Source: an uncultured bacterium
Lineage (GTDB): Bacteria; Cyanobacteriota; Vampirovibrionia; Gastranaerophilales; Gastranaerophilaceae
Direction of reading: 5' to 3'
Length of the DNA: 64,000 nt
NCBI GenBank assembly: GCA_949297715.1
Contig: CASFTJ010000007.1
Coordinates: 62,001 to 126,000, forward strand
Positions 28,614-37,807 of the stretch are shown here, piece by piece. The position numbers were made by a program, and so were the translations under genes. The notes beneath the pieces are model-generated. The model had not been told where the DNA came from. It saw nothing but the letters and a program-made list of their open reading frames with translations, and ran no database searches. Each line of letters opens with the position of its first letter. Positions within the stretch are counted from its first letter, which is position 1.

Positions 28614-29867
28614 TTATTTTTTCAATGCGGTAGTTGATTCTTCTTCAATCATTTTTTTAAGAATAGCTTTTGCAGTATCTAATTGAACGTCTTTTTTGTT
28701 GTTCAAGTCATCCATTGTTAATTTTACTTCTATATCCGGAGAAATTCCGATTTTATTAATATCAGAGCCGTTAGGTGTTAAGTATTTTGCAATTGTCAGG
28801 TTTAATCCTGTTTCGTTTGGAAGCGGCATAATCCTTTGAACCATGCCTTTACCAAAAGTTTTTGTTCCGAGAAGTTTGGCTTTTTTGTAGTCTTTAAGTG
28901 CGCCTGAGAGAATTTCGCTTGCACTTGCACTTGCACCGTCAATAAGTACAATTAAGGGTTTGTCAATTGAAAATTCAGTGTTTTGGGCGAAAATATCGTA
29001 TCTGTAATTGTTTCTGCCGACAATACTCACAAGGTTTCCGTCGGAAATAAACAAGTTTGCTATAAATACGGCATTTGGCAGCAATCCGCCGGTGTTTCCT
29101 CTTAAATCCAGAATAAGTCCGTCTGCATCTTTAGTTTTTTCAACAGCTTCCATAAACTCATTAGGTGTTGATGTGCCTAAAAAGCTTGAAATCTGGATGT
29201 AGCCAATGTTTTTGTCCATTGCACTTTTGACTGTTTTTATTTTAATTTCTTTTCGTACAATTTTTTTCAGGAATTTATCTTTATTACGTAAAATAGTCAT
29301 TTGTACAAACGTATTTTCAGGCCCTTTTACAAGAGAAGCAACGTCAGACAAAGGTAATCCGTTTACCGAATTGCCATCTATATCTAAAATAATGTCGCCC
29401 GCTTGCAGATTTGCGGCTTGTGCAGGTGTTCCTTCCATAACGTTTATGATAACGATTTTACCTGAATTTGAAGCAATATTAACTCCGATACCTGTAATTT
29501 TTGAATCTATAGAAGTGTTTTGGTCATTATATTCTTTTTTATCCATATATTTGGAATACGGATCATCAAGGCTTGCAAGCATTGTGTCTATTGCAACTTT
29601 AGCATCTTCATCGGTTTTTATTTTTCCGTGATAATGCTCTTTCCACCTTGACCAGGATTGATGATTCATTGAAGGATCATAATAATTATTTTTAACTGTC
29701 TGCCAGACATTATCAAAAAGTTTCTGGCTTGAAACATGCTCATGATTTACAAGCTCGCTTGTATCCATTGAATAAAGCGTATTTTGGTTTACATTCATCA
29801 CGAATTTGTTGAGTGCAAACAAAAAAGCAACGGTTATTAAAAATAAAATTATCTGCGATTTCTTCAT
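28614..29867 (-). CDS. C-terminal processing peptidase (S41 family, CtpA-like)
   Basis: A 417-residue secreted serine protease. It has an N-terminal hydrophobic signal/anchor (QIILFLITVAFLFAL), a PDZ domain (about 110-190, GIGVNIASNSGKIVIINVM), and the S41 core with LRGNTGGLL, the catalytic Ser in DGASASASEIL and catalytic Lys in GTKTFGKGMVQ. It should cleave periplasmic or surface proteins at their C-termini. I start at ATG 29867 (MKKSQ) rather than the TTG at 29885. Cyanobacteria commonly encode several Ctp proteases. Confidence 0.93.
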   Translation of the reverse strand: MKKSQIILFLITVAFLFALNKFVMNVNQNTLYSMDTSELVNHEHVSSQKLFDNVWQTVKNNYYDPSMNHQSWSRWKEHYHGKIKTDEDAKVAIDTMLASLDDPYSKYMDKKEYNDQNTSIDSKITGIGVNIASNSGKIVIINVMEGTPAQAANLQAGDIILDIDGNSVNGLPLSDVASLVKGPENTFVQMTILRNKDKFLKKIVRKEIKIKTVKSAMDKNIGYIQISSFLGTSTPNEFMEAVEKTKDADGLILDLRGNTGGLLPNAVFIANLFISDGNLVSIVGRNNYRYDIFAQNTEFSIDKPLIVLIDGASASASEILSGALKDYKKAKLLGTKTFGKGMVQRIMPLPNETGLNLTIAKYLTPNGSDINKIGISPDIEVKLTMDDLNNKKDVQLDTAKAILKKMIEEESTTALKK

Positions 29868-30018
29868 ACGATTATTTAACAACAACGCTATTTTTTAATC
29901 AATATACTTTATGATTAGTTCAATAAAGCAAAATAAAAATTAATAACAAAAAAGAAAAACTTGAAAATGTTTAACGAATATCCGATGATTAGAGTTGCAG
30001 AATAAATAAAAAACGAAA

Positions 30019-30951
30019 ATGACAAAAGTAATCGGCGGATATTTTGAATTAGAATTAACAAAACGGTATAAAAATACCAGAGATGCGATTGCTCTTAATA
30101 GTGCAAGGAATTGTCTGCGGTATATAATAAGAGCTTATAAAATAAAAGAAATATTTTTGCCGTATTATACTTGTCCTGTTGTCTGGCAGGCTGTGAGAAA
30201 AGAAAATTGCAGGATTAATTTTTATCATATAGATGAAAATTTTATGCCGGAAAAAGAGTTTGAAAAAGAGGATTATGTTCTTTATACAAACTACTTTGGG
30301 GTGTGCGGAAAAAATGTTAAAAAATTAGCAGCGAAATACAAAAACATAATTATAGATAATTCTCAAGCTTTTTATATGCCCAAATATGGTATAGCTTCGT
30401 TTAATTCAATACGAAAATTTTTTGGAGTTCCTGATGGTGCGCTTTTGTATTGTGACAAAATTTTAGATGAAGAATTTGAAAAAAGTACATCTTATCAAAA
30501 ATGTTCTCATTTATTAAAAAGGCTTGATGTATCTATGAATTTCGGTTATCAGGATTTTTGTTTTAACGAAGAAATTTTGCTTGATGAAGATATTAAAACA
30601 ATTTCAAATTTAACAAAATCAATATTTAATACAATAGATATTCAAAAAGCAAGGGAAAAAAGATTGGAAAATTACCAAGAATTATCCTTAGAGTTAGCAA
30701 AATCAAATAAATTGCAAATAGAACCCGATAAAGAGGATGTTCCGATGTATTATCCTTATATGGTTGATAATTATGTTTTTTACAGAAACCTTCTTGCAAA
30801 AAATAATATAGAAATTCCGCTATATTGGAATAATTTGCCTAAAGATTTTCCGGAAAGTAATTTGAGAAATAAAATATTACTTCTTCCAATGGATCAAAGA
30901 TATAACAAAAAGGATATGGAAAAAATCCTTGAAATAATTAATAAAAAATAA
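30019..30951 (+). CDS. DegT/DnrJ/EryC1-like PLP-fold protein
   Basis: A 310-residue member of the sugar-aminotransferase fold group, shorter than usual (about 370). Visible: LNSARNCLRYII (the GS/T..AL-like start), IFLPYYTCPVVWQAV, IIIDNSQAF (the PLP-pyridine Asp region) and SIRKFFGVPDGALLY, where a Lys sits at the position of the usual PLP-binding residue. Such short forms occur in glycan and legionaminic-type clusters. It is not in the glycan operon, which runs in the other direction from 45.7 to 32.7 kb. Substrate unknown; activity depends on whether that Lys is functional. Confidence 0.7.
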   Translation: MTKVIGGYFELELTKRYKNTRDAIALNSARNCLRYIIRAYKIKEIFLPYYTCPVVWQAVRKENCRINFYHIDENFMPEKEFEKEDYVLYTNYFGVCGKNVKKLAAKYKNIIIDNSQAFYMPKYGIASFNSIRKFFGVPDGALLYCDKILDEEFEKSTSYQKCSHLLKRLDVSMNFGYQDFCFNEEILLDEDIKTISNLTKSIFNTIDIQKAREKRLENYQELSLELAKSNKLQIEPDKEDVPMYYPYMVDNYVFYRNLLAKNNIEIPLYWNNLPKDFPESNLRNKILLLPMDQRYNKKDMEKILEIINKK

Positions 30952-31131
30952 CTTTGCCGAATAAATTGTTTAATTTTTAACATTAAAACTCTATGCAGTA
31001 GTTTGGCATTTTATTCTTAAAACGCAGTTAAAATGTTAAGAATATTAAAATAAAGTTTGAACAAAACATAGATTTAGCAATTTTAATACCCTAAAAAACT
31101 TTATATATTATAGGGGAAAATGGGGATATTA

Positions 31132-32610
31132 ATGACAGAATCATCTGTAATAACAATAAAAGTTGATAGAAAATTTAAACCATACACACAACCGGACTTA
31201 AAGCCTGATTCAACAATTTATGGCATGCGAAACGATACAACAAAAGATGCCAGAAAAATATTGTTTGATGTTGTTGAAAAAGATTATCAGCTTAGTATAA
31301 TTGCAAAAAAATTATATGATGATGTGTACAGTTTTTTTGCAGGTGATATGGATAAAAATATAAAAAAGGTTAATAAAGATAATGTTTCACGTATTCTAGA
31401 TCATTACCATTTAATGGCTAAAGGAGTAACCTTAACAGAAGATATTTGTGATGAATGGATTACAAATGAAACGAAGAAGGAATATATAACACAAATAGAG
31501 CAAGCCCTGAAAGAGCGAGCAAAGGACTTGAACATTGGAGTCGATGACTTGGATAAAAAATATAAAGAAGCTTTAACCGCTGCTTTTCAAGGTTGGCCTG
31601 CAAAAATATTCGGATATATAAATAATTCAAATATAAAAAAAATAGATGATGTTTTTAATGAATATTATAAAAGAATTACAGAAAAGGAAATTACGCTAAG
31701 ATCCGGATTATTCAATAAACCGTTTACAGATAAAGAAGTAGAAAAATTTTTAAGTAATGATAATAATCCTCGAATTATCGGCAATCCTGAATATAACAGA
31801 TATAAAAAAGAGCTTGCAAATAACACTATCCTATCAAAAGGTATAGGATTTACAGGAAAAATAGAATACCCATCGCAGCAGCAAGGTGGTTCTTGCGTAA
31901 TGCATGCTTCTGTTAATGCGCTTGTTCAAAATGAAAAAGGCGCGCATCTTGTAAACAGATTATTTAGAATTATAAAAGACAGTGATAATGAAACATACGA
32001 AATGGTATGTATTCCTGAAGCTGTAAGAAATAAGAGTTATTATTATCCTCTGTCAGCAGAAGAAGCGAAAGAAACATTAGCCGTACAAGCTTCTTTTGGT
32101 GATGGGGATATGGCGGCATTAATTCATTCATATGCCAACTATGTAAGAAGCAGTGGTCGTGAATATGCTCAGATTCATTTGGGATTTGAAGCATTGTCAG
32201 GAGAAAAAGCGCAGGTCTTTTTGCCAAACGAGCCTATTCCTATGGGAGTTGGTGTAACAAAGGGTAATATGATAAAAGTACGTACAATTAAAGGTTATTT
32301 AACATATGCCAACATACTTTATGAGAATATGAAAGATATGCTTGATAAAGGAAATGGTGCTGCAGTATACACAATGAAAACAGCAGGGTTTTTTAATAAT
32401 AATTTAGGTAAATATATAAAAGATATGGAAACAGAAGAACTTACAGATGAAGATGCATTTATAGATGACAGTCATGCTTATTCGATCGTAAAACTAACGG
32501 ATAAATACGCATATTTGCAGGAATCCAACAATCCTCATTTGTATATAAAATTAAAAAAAGAAACATTTATTAAACGAATGCAGGAAGTTGCGACTTGGAA
32601 ATACGCTTAA
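31132..32610 (+). CDS. Calpain-like papain-fold cysteine protease
   Basis: 492 residues with no signal peptide. The C-terminal half shows a papain-fold triad in calpain style: Cys255 in QQQGGSCVMHASVNALV, His448 in DDSHAYSIVKL, and Asn466/467 in LQESNNPH, with the preceding Gln-rich stretch as a possible oxyanion Gln. The N-terminal 230 residues are helical and unknown, possibly a prodomain or binding region. I prefer ATG 31132, six bases after GGGG, over ATG 31120, which lies only three bases from its own AGGGG. Flanks are AT-rich intergenic DNA. Whether it is an intracellular protease or an exported effector cannot be told. Confidence 0.72.
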   Translation: MTESSVITIKVDRKFKPYTQPDLKPDSTIYGMRNDTTKDARKILFDVVEKDYQLSIIAKKLYDDVYSFFAGDMDKNIKKVNKDNVSRILDHYHLMAKGVTLTEDICDEWITNETKKEYITQIEQALKERAKDLNIGVDDLDKKYKEALTAAFQGWPAKIFGYINNSNIKKIDDVFNEYYKRITEKEITLRSGLFNKPFTDKEVEKFLSNDNNPRIIGNPEYNRYKKELANNTILSKGIGFTGKIEYPSQQQGGSCVMHASVNALVQNEKGAHLVNRLFRIIKDSDNETYEMVCIPEAVRNKSYYYPLSAEEAKETLAVQASFGDGDMAALIHSYANYVRSSGREYAQIHLGFEALSGEKAQVFLPNEPIPMGVGVTKGNMIKVRTIKGYLTYANILYENMKDMLDKGNGAAVYTMKTAGFFNNNLGKYIKDMETEELTDEDAFIDDSHAYSIVKLTDKYAYLQESNNPHLYIKLKKETFIKRMQEVATWKYA

Positions 32611-32658
32611 TAACCATCAGCGGAACTGGTTAAAAATTATGCTATCTTAAATTAAATT

Positions 32659-32679
32659 GATGCGTCAAACGACGCACCC
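32659..32679 (-). repeat. Dispersed palindromic repeat, copy 2
   Basis: The inverted partner of the element at 11641-11661, with one mismatch near an end; the core TGCGTCAAACGACGCA can fold on itself. It lies between the protease and ABC transporter gene ends. Confidence 0.6.
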
Positions 32680-32709
32680 GACCTTCAAACATATTTTTTA
32701 TAATTTCTA

Positions 32710-34485
32710 TTATACTTGTACTTCTTGTTTTTTAAATTGCATTTCATAAAGGGTTTTGTATTGTCCGTTTTGAATTTGCATTAATTCGTCATGTGTTCCT
32801 AACTCAACAAGGTCGCCTTCATTAATTACTGCAATTCTGTTTGCGTTTTTAATTGTTGAAAGTCTGTGAGCAATTATAAAAACAGTCTTATCTCTCATTA
32901 AGTTATCAATTGCTTTTTGAACAATTGCTTCAGATTTATTATCAAGAGCTGATGTTGCTTCGTCTAAAACAATAATCGGCGCATCTTTTATGAATGCACG
33001 AGCAATTGCAACACGTTGCTTTTGACCTCCGGATAATAAAATTCCTCTTTCGCCGATTTGAGTATCAAGCCCGTTTTGAAGTGTTGCAATAAATTCATCA
33101 AGATATGCTATTTTTACAGCTCTTTGAAGTTCTTCTTCTGTGGCATTTTCTTTACCTAGCAATATATTTTCTCTTATAGTTCCTGAAAACAAGAAATTGT
33201 CTTGAAAAACAACAGCGATATTTTGACGAAGAGAGTTTAGCGAATAATCCCTGATATCTATTCCGTCGATTTTTATTGAACCTGATTTAACATCGTAAAA
33301 TCGTGGAATTAAATTCACTAAAGTTGATTTTCCGCCGCCTGAATTTCCGACAAGGGCAATGGTTTCTCCTCTTTTAACCGATAGATTGATGTTTTTAAGG
33401 ACAGGAACATTTTCTACATATTCAAAACATACATTTTCAAATTGAATTTGATTATGTTCTTTTTTCATGGTTATCGGATTTTCTTTGTCCCTAATTTCAG
33501 GAACGGAATCCAATACTTCAAAAATGCGCTCAATTGAGAAGAATGAGAATTGAACTGCATTTAAATTATTTCCAATATTCTTGATAGGTGTATAAAGCAA
33601 AATCAGAGCAGTGATAAATGAAACAAAATTACCTGCGGTAATTTGATTTGACATTATAAGATGTGACCCATACCCTATTGCTGCAGCAATTCCTATTGAT
33701 ACAATAACATGCATCATAGGTGACAGCCATTGTGTTTTTTGAACCATTTTAATTCTGAGTTTAAAAATATTTTGCAAAATATAATGAAATTTATTGGTTT
33801 CATGTTGGGCTAAGTTGTATGATGTGATTGTTTTGTTACCTGCAAATACTTCATTGTATTCTGTTATTATTGCAGCATCTGCAACTACTGTTTTATTTAA
33901 AACAGATTTAATTTTTTTCTGAAGTTTTGCAACAGGTGCAAAGGCGCAGCCAAGCATAACTACGGCAATTAGGGCAAGCTGCCATGAATTATAAAACAAT
34001 ACAAGAATTAACGATATCGATGAGAAAAATCTTTGTGTAAATACGCTTAAATTATCCAACAAGCCGTTGCAGGCTATGTCTGCTTGATTGTTGAATTGAA
34101 AAACAATGTCGCCTGAATTTCTTTTGTCGAAAAATAATGTGGGCATGGTAAGGAGTTTTTTAAACATATCATATTTAAGCCCGTTTGTAATTTTACCGCC
34201 TACCCATGTCGAAATATAAGAGGACAAATATTTAAGTCCGCCTTGCGCTGAAGTAAATGCAACAATTCCAAGTGGTATATACCATGGTGATTGAATTGAT
34301 TTTTCGACCATTACTAAATCCATATATGGCTTTAGGGCAAGCGCGATAATTGCATCTAAGGAGCCTATCGGAATACATATAAGCATTGAGCAAAGCGCTC
34401 TGAACCATACAGGCTTGACATATGGCCACATACGCTTATAATTTATAAAAAATCTGTTTTCTTTTATTAAGTCAACTAGTTTCAT
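32710..34485 (-). CDS. ABC transporter, MsbA/PglK-like lipid-linked glycan flippase
   Basis: A 591-residue half-transporter: six-helix ABC exporter membrane domain (residues 20-320), then the ATPase with Walker A VGNSGGGKSTLVN, Q-loop VVFQDNFLF, signature LSGGQKQRVAIARA, Walker B IIVLDEATSAL and H-loop IIAHRLSTI. It closes the surface-glycan operon, starting within two bases of the manC stop. By position it probably flips a lipid-linked oligosaccharide or exports glycan; lipid A transport by an MsbA orthologue is the alternative. The start ATG 34485 follows GGAAGAG; an upstream frame extension is ignored. Confidence 0.9.
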   Translation of the reverse strand: MKLVDLIKENRFFINYKRMWPYVKPVWFRALCSMLICIPIGSLDAIIALALKPYMDLVMVEKSIQSPWYIPLGIVAFTSAQGGLKYLSSYISTWVGGKITNGLKYDMFKKLLTMPTLFFDKRNSGDIVFQFNNQADIACNGLLDNLSVFTQRFFSSISLILVLFYNSWQLALIAVVMLGCAFAPVAKLQKKIKSVLNKTVVADAAIITEYNEVFAGNKTITSYNLAQHETNKFHYILQNIFKLRIKMVQKTQWLSPMMHVIVSIGIAAAIGYGSHLIMSNQITAGNFVSFITALILLYTPIKNIGNNLNAVQFSFFSIERIFEVLDSVPEIRDKENPITMKKEHNQIQFENVCFEYVENVPVLKNINLSVKRGETIALVGNSGGGKSTLVNLIPRFYDVKSGSIKIDGIDIRDYSLNSLRQNIAVVFQDNFLFSGTIRENILLGKENATEEELQRAVKIAYLDEFIATLQNGLDTQIGERGILLSGGQKQRVAIARAFIKDAPIIVLDEATSALDNKSEAIVQKAIDNLMRDKTVFIIAHRLSTIKNANRIAVINEGDLVELGTHDELMQIQNGQYKTLYEMQFKKQEVQV

Positions 34486-34487
34486 AT

Positions 34488-35876
34488 TTATACTCTTCCG
34501 TAACAATCTTCATATCTTATAATATCGTCTTCTGAAATATAGTCACCCTTTTGAACTTCTAAAATTTTCAATTCTTTATCATATGGGTTTTGTAAGGAGT
34601 GTTTTGCTTTCAATGGAATATCAATACTGTCGCCTGCGTTAATTATATATTCTTTTCCGTCTTTTAAAACTAAAGCGGTGCCTTCTAAAACCACCCAGTG
34701 TTCTGAGCGGTGATTGTGAGATTGGACGGACAATTTGTGTTTCGGCATTACGCATATTGTTTTTGTTAAATAACCTTCTCCTCTATTTAGGCAAATATAG
34801 TAGCCCCATGGTCTAAATACCGTTTTATGTAATTTTATAGTATCTGATTCTTTGGCTTTTAATTTTTCATATAATTTTTTAACGTTTTGAGATTCATCCA
34901 GTTTGCAAGCCATAATCGCATCTTCTGTTTCAACGAGAATAATATTTTCTAAGCTTGAAACAGCAACCACCTCTTTTTGTGAATAGATGAATGAATTTTT
35001 TACATTATCAACAACAACGCTGCCTGTTAAAACATTTCCGTTTTCATCTTTTTCTTTGACATTATACAATGATTGCCAAGAACCTAAATCATTCCAGTCT
35101 GATTGAAGTTCAACCAAAGCTATTTTTTGAGATTTTTCCATAATTGCATAGTCTATTGAAATAGAGGGCATTTTTTCGTAAATTGAATAATCAATTTGTG
35201 TTGAATTTGAAAAATTAAGTTTGTCTAAGTTTGAATAAATTTCAGGCGCGTATTTTTTAAATTCTTCCATAAATGTTGAAATTTTGCCCATAAAAATGCC
35301 GCCATTCCAATAATAGTTGCCGCTTTCAAGGTATTTTTTTGCAGTTTCCAAATTTGGTTTTTCAACAAATTTTTCAACTTCATATCCAACTAAAAGTTCT
35401 TTTTTTGTTTTAATGTAACCATATCCTGTTTCAGGATAAGTCGGTTTTATGCCAAAAGTAACAATATAGCCAAGCTCAGCAAGTTTTTTACCTTCTTCAA
35501 CCGTTTTATTAAATTTATCGGTATTTTTTATTAAATGATCGGAAGGAACTATTAAAACAATGTCGTCTGATGAGTTTTGTTCTATGAAATATTTTAAAGT
35601 AGAAGCTATTGCAGGAGCCGTATTTTTACCAAAGGGTTCTGCTATAACAACATTTTTTGTGTCAATTTTATTTAATTGCAATTTAATATTTGAATAGTGT
35701 TTTATGTTTGTAACAGTAACTATTTCTGAAGGATTTGAATAAGCACAAAGCCTGTTAAATGTCATTTGTAAAAGACTTTCATCTTTTTCAAGAGTTAACA
35801 ATTGTTTTGGGTATTCTTCTCTTGATAAGGGCCAAAGGCGACTTCCGGATCCTCCTGCTAATATTATTGATTTCAT
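34488..35876 (-). CDS. manC: Mannose-1-phosphate guanylyltransferase/mannose-6-phosphate isomerase
   Basis: A bifunctional 462-residue enzyme that makes GDP-mannose from mannose-1-phosphate (N-terminal) and interconverts Man-6-P and Fru-6-P (C-terminal cupin). Nucleotidyl signature ILAGGSGSRLWPLSRE, FVEKP region, YYWNGGIFMGK; the cupin shows VMPKHKLSVQSHNHRSEHWV metal ligands. It supplies the GDP-mannose used by gmd in the same operon. One base overlap with the upstream gene (stop/start). Confidence 0.95.
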   Translation of the reverse strand: MKSIILAGGSGSRLWPLSREEYPKQLLTLEKDESLLQMTFNRLCAYSNPSEIVTVTNIKHYSNIKLQLNKIDTKNVVIAEPFGKNTAPAIASTLKYFIEQNSSDDIVLIVPSDHLIKNTDKFNKTVEEGKKLAELGYIVTFGIKPTYPETGYGYIKTKKELLVGYEVEKFVEKPNLETAKKYLESGNYYWNGGIFMGKISTFMEEFKKYAPEIYSNLDKLNFSNSTQIDYSIYEKMPSISIDYAIMEKSQKIALVELQSDWNDLGSWQSLYNVKEKDENGNVLTGSVVVDNVKNSFIYSQKEVVAVSSLENIILVETEDAIMACKLDESQNVKKLYEKLKAKESDTIKLHKTVFRPWGYYICLNRGEGYLTKTICVMPKHKLSVQSHNHRSEHWVVLEGTALVLKDGKEYIINAGDSIDIPLKAKHSLQNPYDKELKILEVQKGDYISEDDIIRYEDCYGRV

Positions 35877-36754
35877 TATTTTCTCCTGAATTTTAGTTTA
35901 ATACCAAGAATTTTAAATATTTTATGTTTATCATTTTTTTCTATTGAAAATATTTTTTTGCAAAAAGTTGTTTTCTTGTTAAACAGTTCTCCGTTTATGT
36001 ATTTTTCAAAACGCGATTTATGCCATTTGTCTGCTTCTTCGGTTCTGTAATTTTGATCATGCGAGCAATTGTATATGTGCTCTAATACATCATCTAAATG
36101 TATTTCATTTACATTATGCGCTAAGTTATATATCTTAAATGCTCTTTCTATGTTATGTGAAACTTTTGGGTCATCAACCAATAATGGCTTCATTTTTTCA
36201 ATCCAATCAACAAAACTGATAACCCATTCTTTGTTACAAGCAAATGAGCCTCCGCTTGGCCAGTATTTATCGCCATTTCTTTTGGCTTCTTCCACCATAT
36301 GAAGAGGGTCAATATTGTATACTTTTTTGCTTGCTTCAATTATTGCTTTTGCAAATTCTTCTTCCAAAAAATAGTTACATTCTATTGGTTGAGGTATAAA
36401 ATTGATAAAACATTCTTTATTTTGGTTAAATATATTTTGGATTTTATTTTCAAAATTTTCGAATACCAAACAGTCATAGTGAATTACTGCAACATAATCT
36501 TTTTTAAGTAGATTATTTTTCACCAACGCATACCAGCCTGTATAATCAAACAGATATTTTTCAGGCTCTATATTTATCGGCAAATCTCTTGCGATAATGA
36601 CTTTATTTTTCAGTGAGTTTAATTTATCGGTTGGACGATATCCTAAAAAAAGATATTTGTATTTTTTAATATTTCTAAAACATTTGTTTTTTTCAAGTTG
36701 AAGAATCAGATCTTGGTCATGCACCGAAATAAAAACATCATATTTTTTGTTCAT
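35876..36754 (-). CDS. Glycan-cluster protein, glycosyltransferase-like
   Basis: 292 residues. I do not recognise the family precisely. Features: DVFISVHDQDLI start, VIIARDLP, a nucleotide-sugar-like VIHYDCLVFENFE, and WPSGGSFACNKEWV, all reminiscent of bacterial glycosyltransferases with a GT-A fold. The C-terminal 29 residues end in CKKIFSIEKNDKHKIFKILG plus a basic tail, a module also found in three other proteins of this operon. It overlaps the GT8 gene by four bases (ATGA), so it is translationally coupled. Confidence 0.65.
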   Translation of the reverse strand: MNKKYDVFISVHDQDLILQLEKNKCFRNIKKYKYLFLGYRPTDKLNSLKNKVIIARDLPINIEPEKYLFDYTGWYALVKNNLLKKDYVAVIHYDCLVFENFENKIQNIFNQNKECFINFIPQPIECNYFLEEEFAKAIIEASKKVYNIDPLHMVEEAKRNGDKYWPSGGSFACNKEWVISFVDWIEKMKPLLVDDPKVSHNIERAFKIYNLAHNVNEIHLDDVLEHIYNCSHDQNYRTEEADKWHKSRFEKYINGELFNKKTTFCKKIFSIEKNDKHKIFKILGIKLKFRRK

Positions 36755-37779
36755 TTTTTCTTCCTTTTTAATTTTAATTTAATTCCGCACAATGTTACAA
36801 TTTTGTGTTTTCCATGGTTTTTTAGAGAAAATATTTTCTCTAAAAAAGTATATTTAATTTTGGAAATTACCGTATTTGTGCGCATATTTGAATATAAAAT
36901 ACGCTCATATACAGGTGTTTGTCTTGCTTCCATCCAAAAATATTCTGACTTTGGTATATATGGGTTTTTCCAAGGTTTTTCCCCTGAAGTGTAATGAAGT
37001 ATTTTTGCATTTTTTATTTTTTCAAGGCATTTTTCATGTATGTCTTTTTTATTTTTGATGAAATCTTTTAAAAATTGTTTAGCATAATCAGTGAAACACA
37101 TTGTTTGAGCATTCCAAACCCAATCTATCATATAAGTTTTCCCTTTTGCCAGAACATTTAAAACATCTTGATCATCAACTAAAGGCTTTTTCAAATAGAT
37201 TAATGTTTCAATAGCTTTATTTAAAAAGTCAAATTTTGTTAATTCTTTTATGTTAAACAATAAAACGCCTGCGTTAAAATATGTCATTGTGTCTTTAATT
37301 AATAATTTTTCTTGTACATATTTTGTCAGGTTTTTTTGAAGCTTTGTACCTATCCCCATATCTGTTATGGCGCCAAATAAATTATTGCCAATTTCTGTGT
37401 CGTATAATTTTGCTACATCATCAAACACAATAATATCGGAATCAAGATATAAGACTTTATCGTAGTTTTTAAATAATGTCGGTATCCATAAACGATAATA
37501 TGTTGTTATTGTAATATCGTTATTTAGCGTTAAATGTTTTTCATAATTTTTAATGTTTTCGTTTATATCAATAAATTTTATTGATATATTTTCTCTTGAT
37601 AATTTTAAAAGCAGTTCTTTGTTGTATTCGTTAATTTTTTGGTAAAGAATGTAAATATCATAATTTCTATTTTTGCTTGCTTTTTTTATCAGTGAGTTAA
37701 TAGCTACATATGCATAATTGAAATAATTGTCATCAAATGCAAGCACTATTGGTATATTATTAGAACTTTGTTTTATCAA
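36751..37779 (-). CDS. Family 8 glycosyltransferase
   Basis: 342 residues of the retaining GT8 (LgtC/GlgA-like glycogenin clan) type. The nucleotide-sugar site is visible: PIVLAFDDNYFNYAYVAINS, metal-binding DSD in KVLYLDSDIIVFDD, NAGVLLFN, and HYTSGEKPWKNP, in which the His binds metal or UDP. It should add a hexose or galactose-type sugar to the repeat unit. It also carries the LEKIFSLKNHGKHKIVTLCG tail with basic end. Membrane attachment through this tail is an inference. Confidence 0.88.
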   Translation of the reverse strand: MIKQSSNNIPIVLAFDDNYFNYAYVAINSLIKKASKNRNYDIYILYQKINEYNKELLLKLSRENISIKFIDINENIKNYEKHLTLNNDITITTYYRLWIPTLFKNYDKVLYLDSDIIVFDDVAKLYDTEIGNNLFGAITDMGIGTKLQKNLTKYVQEKLLIKDTMTYFNAGVLLFNIKELTKFDFLNKAIETLIYLKKPLVDDQDVLNVLAKGKTYMIDWVWNAQTMCFTDYAKQFLKDFIKNKKDIHEKCLEKIKNAKILHYTSGEKPWKNPYIPKSEYFWMEARQTPVYERILYSNMRTNTVISKIKYTFLEKIFSLKNHGKHKIVTLCGIKLKLKRKKK

Positions 37780-37807
37780 AATTTTCTCCTTTGCGTTGAA
37801 TGTTATT

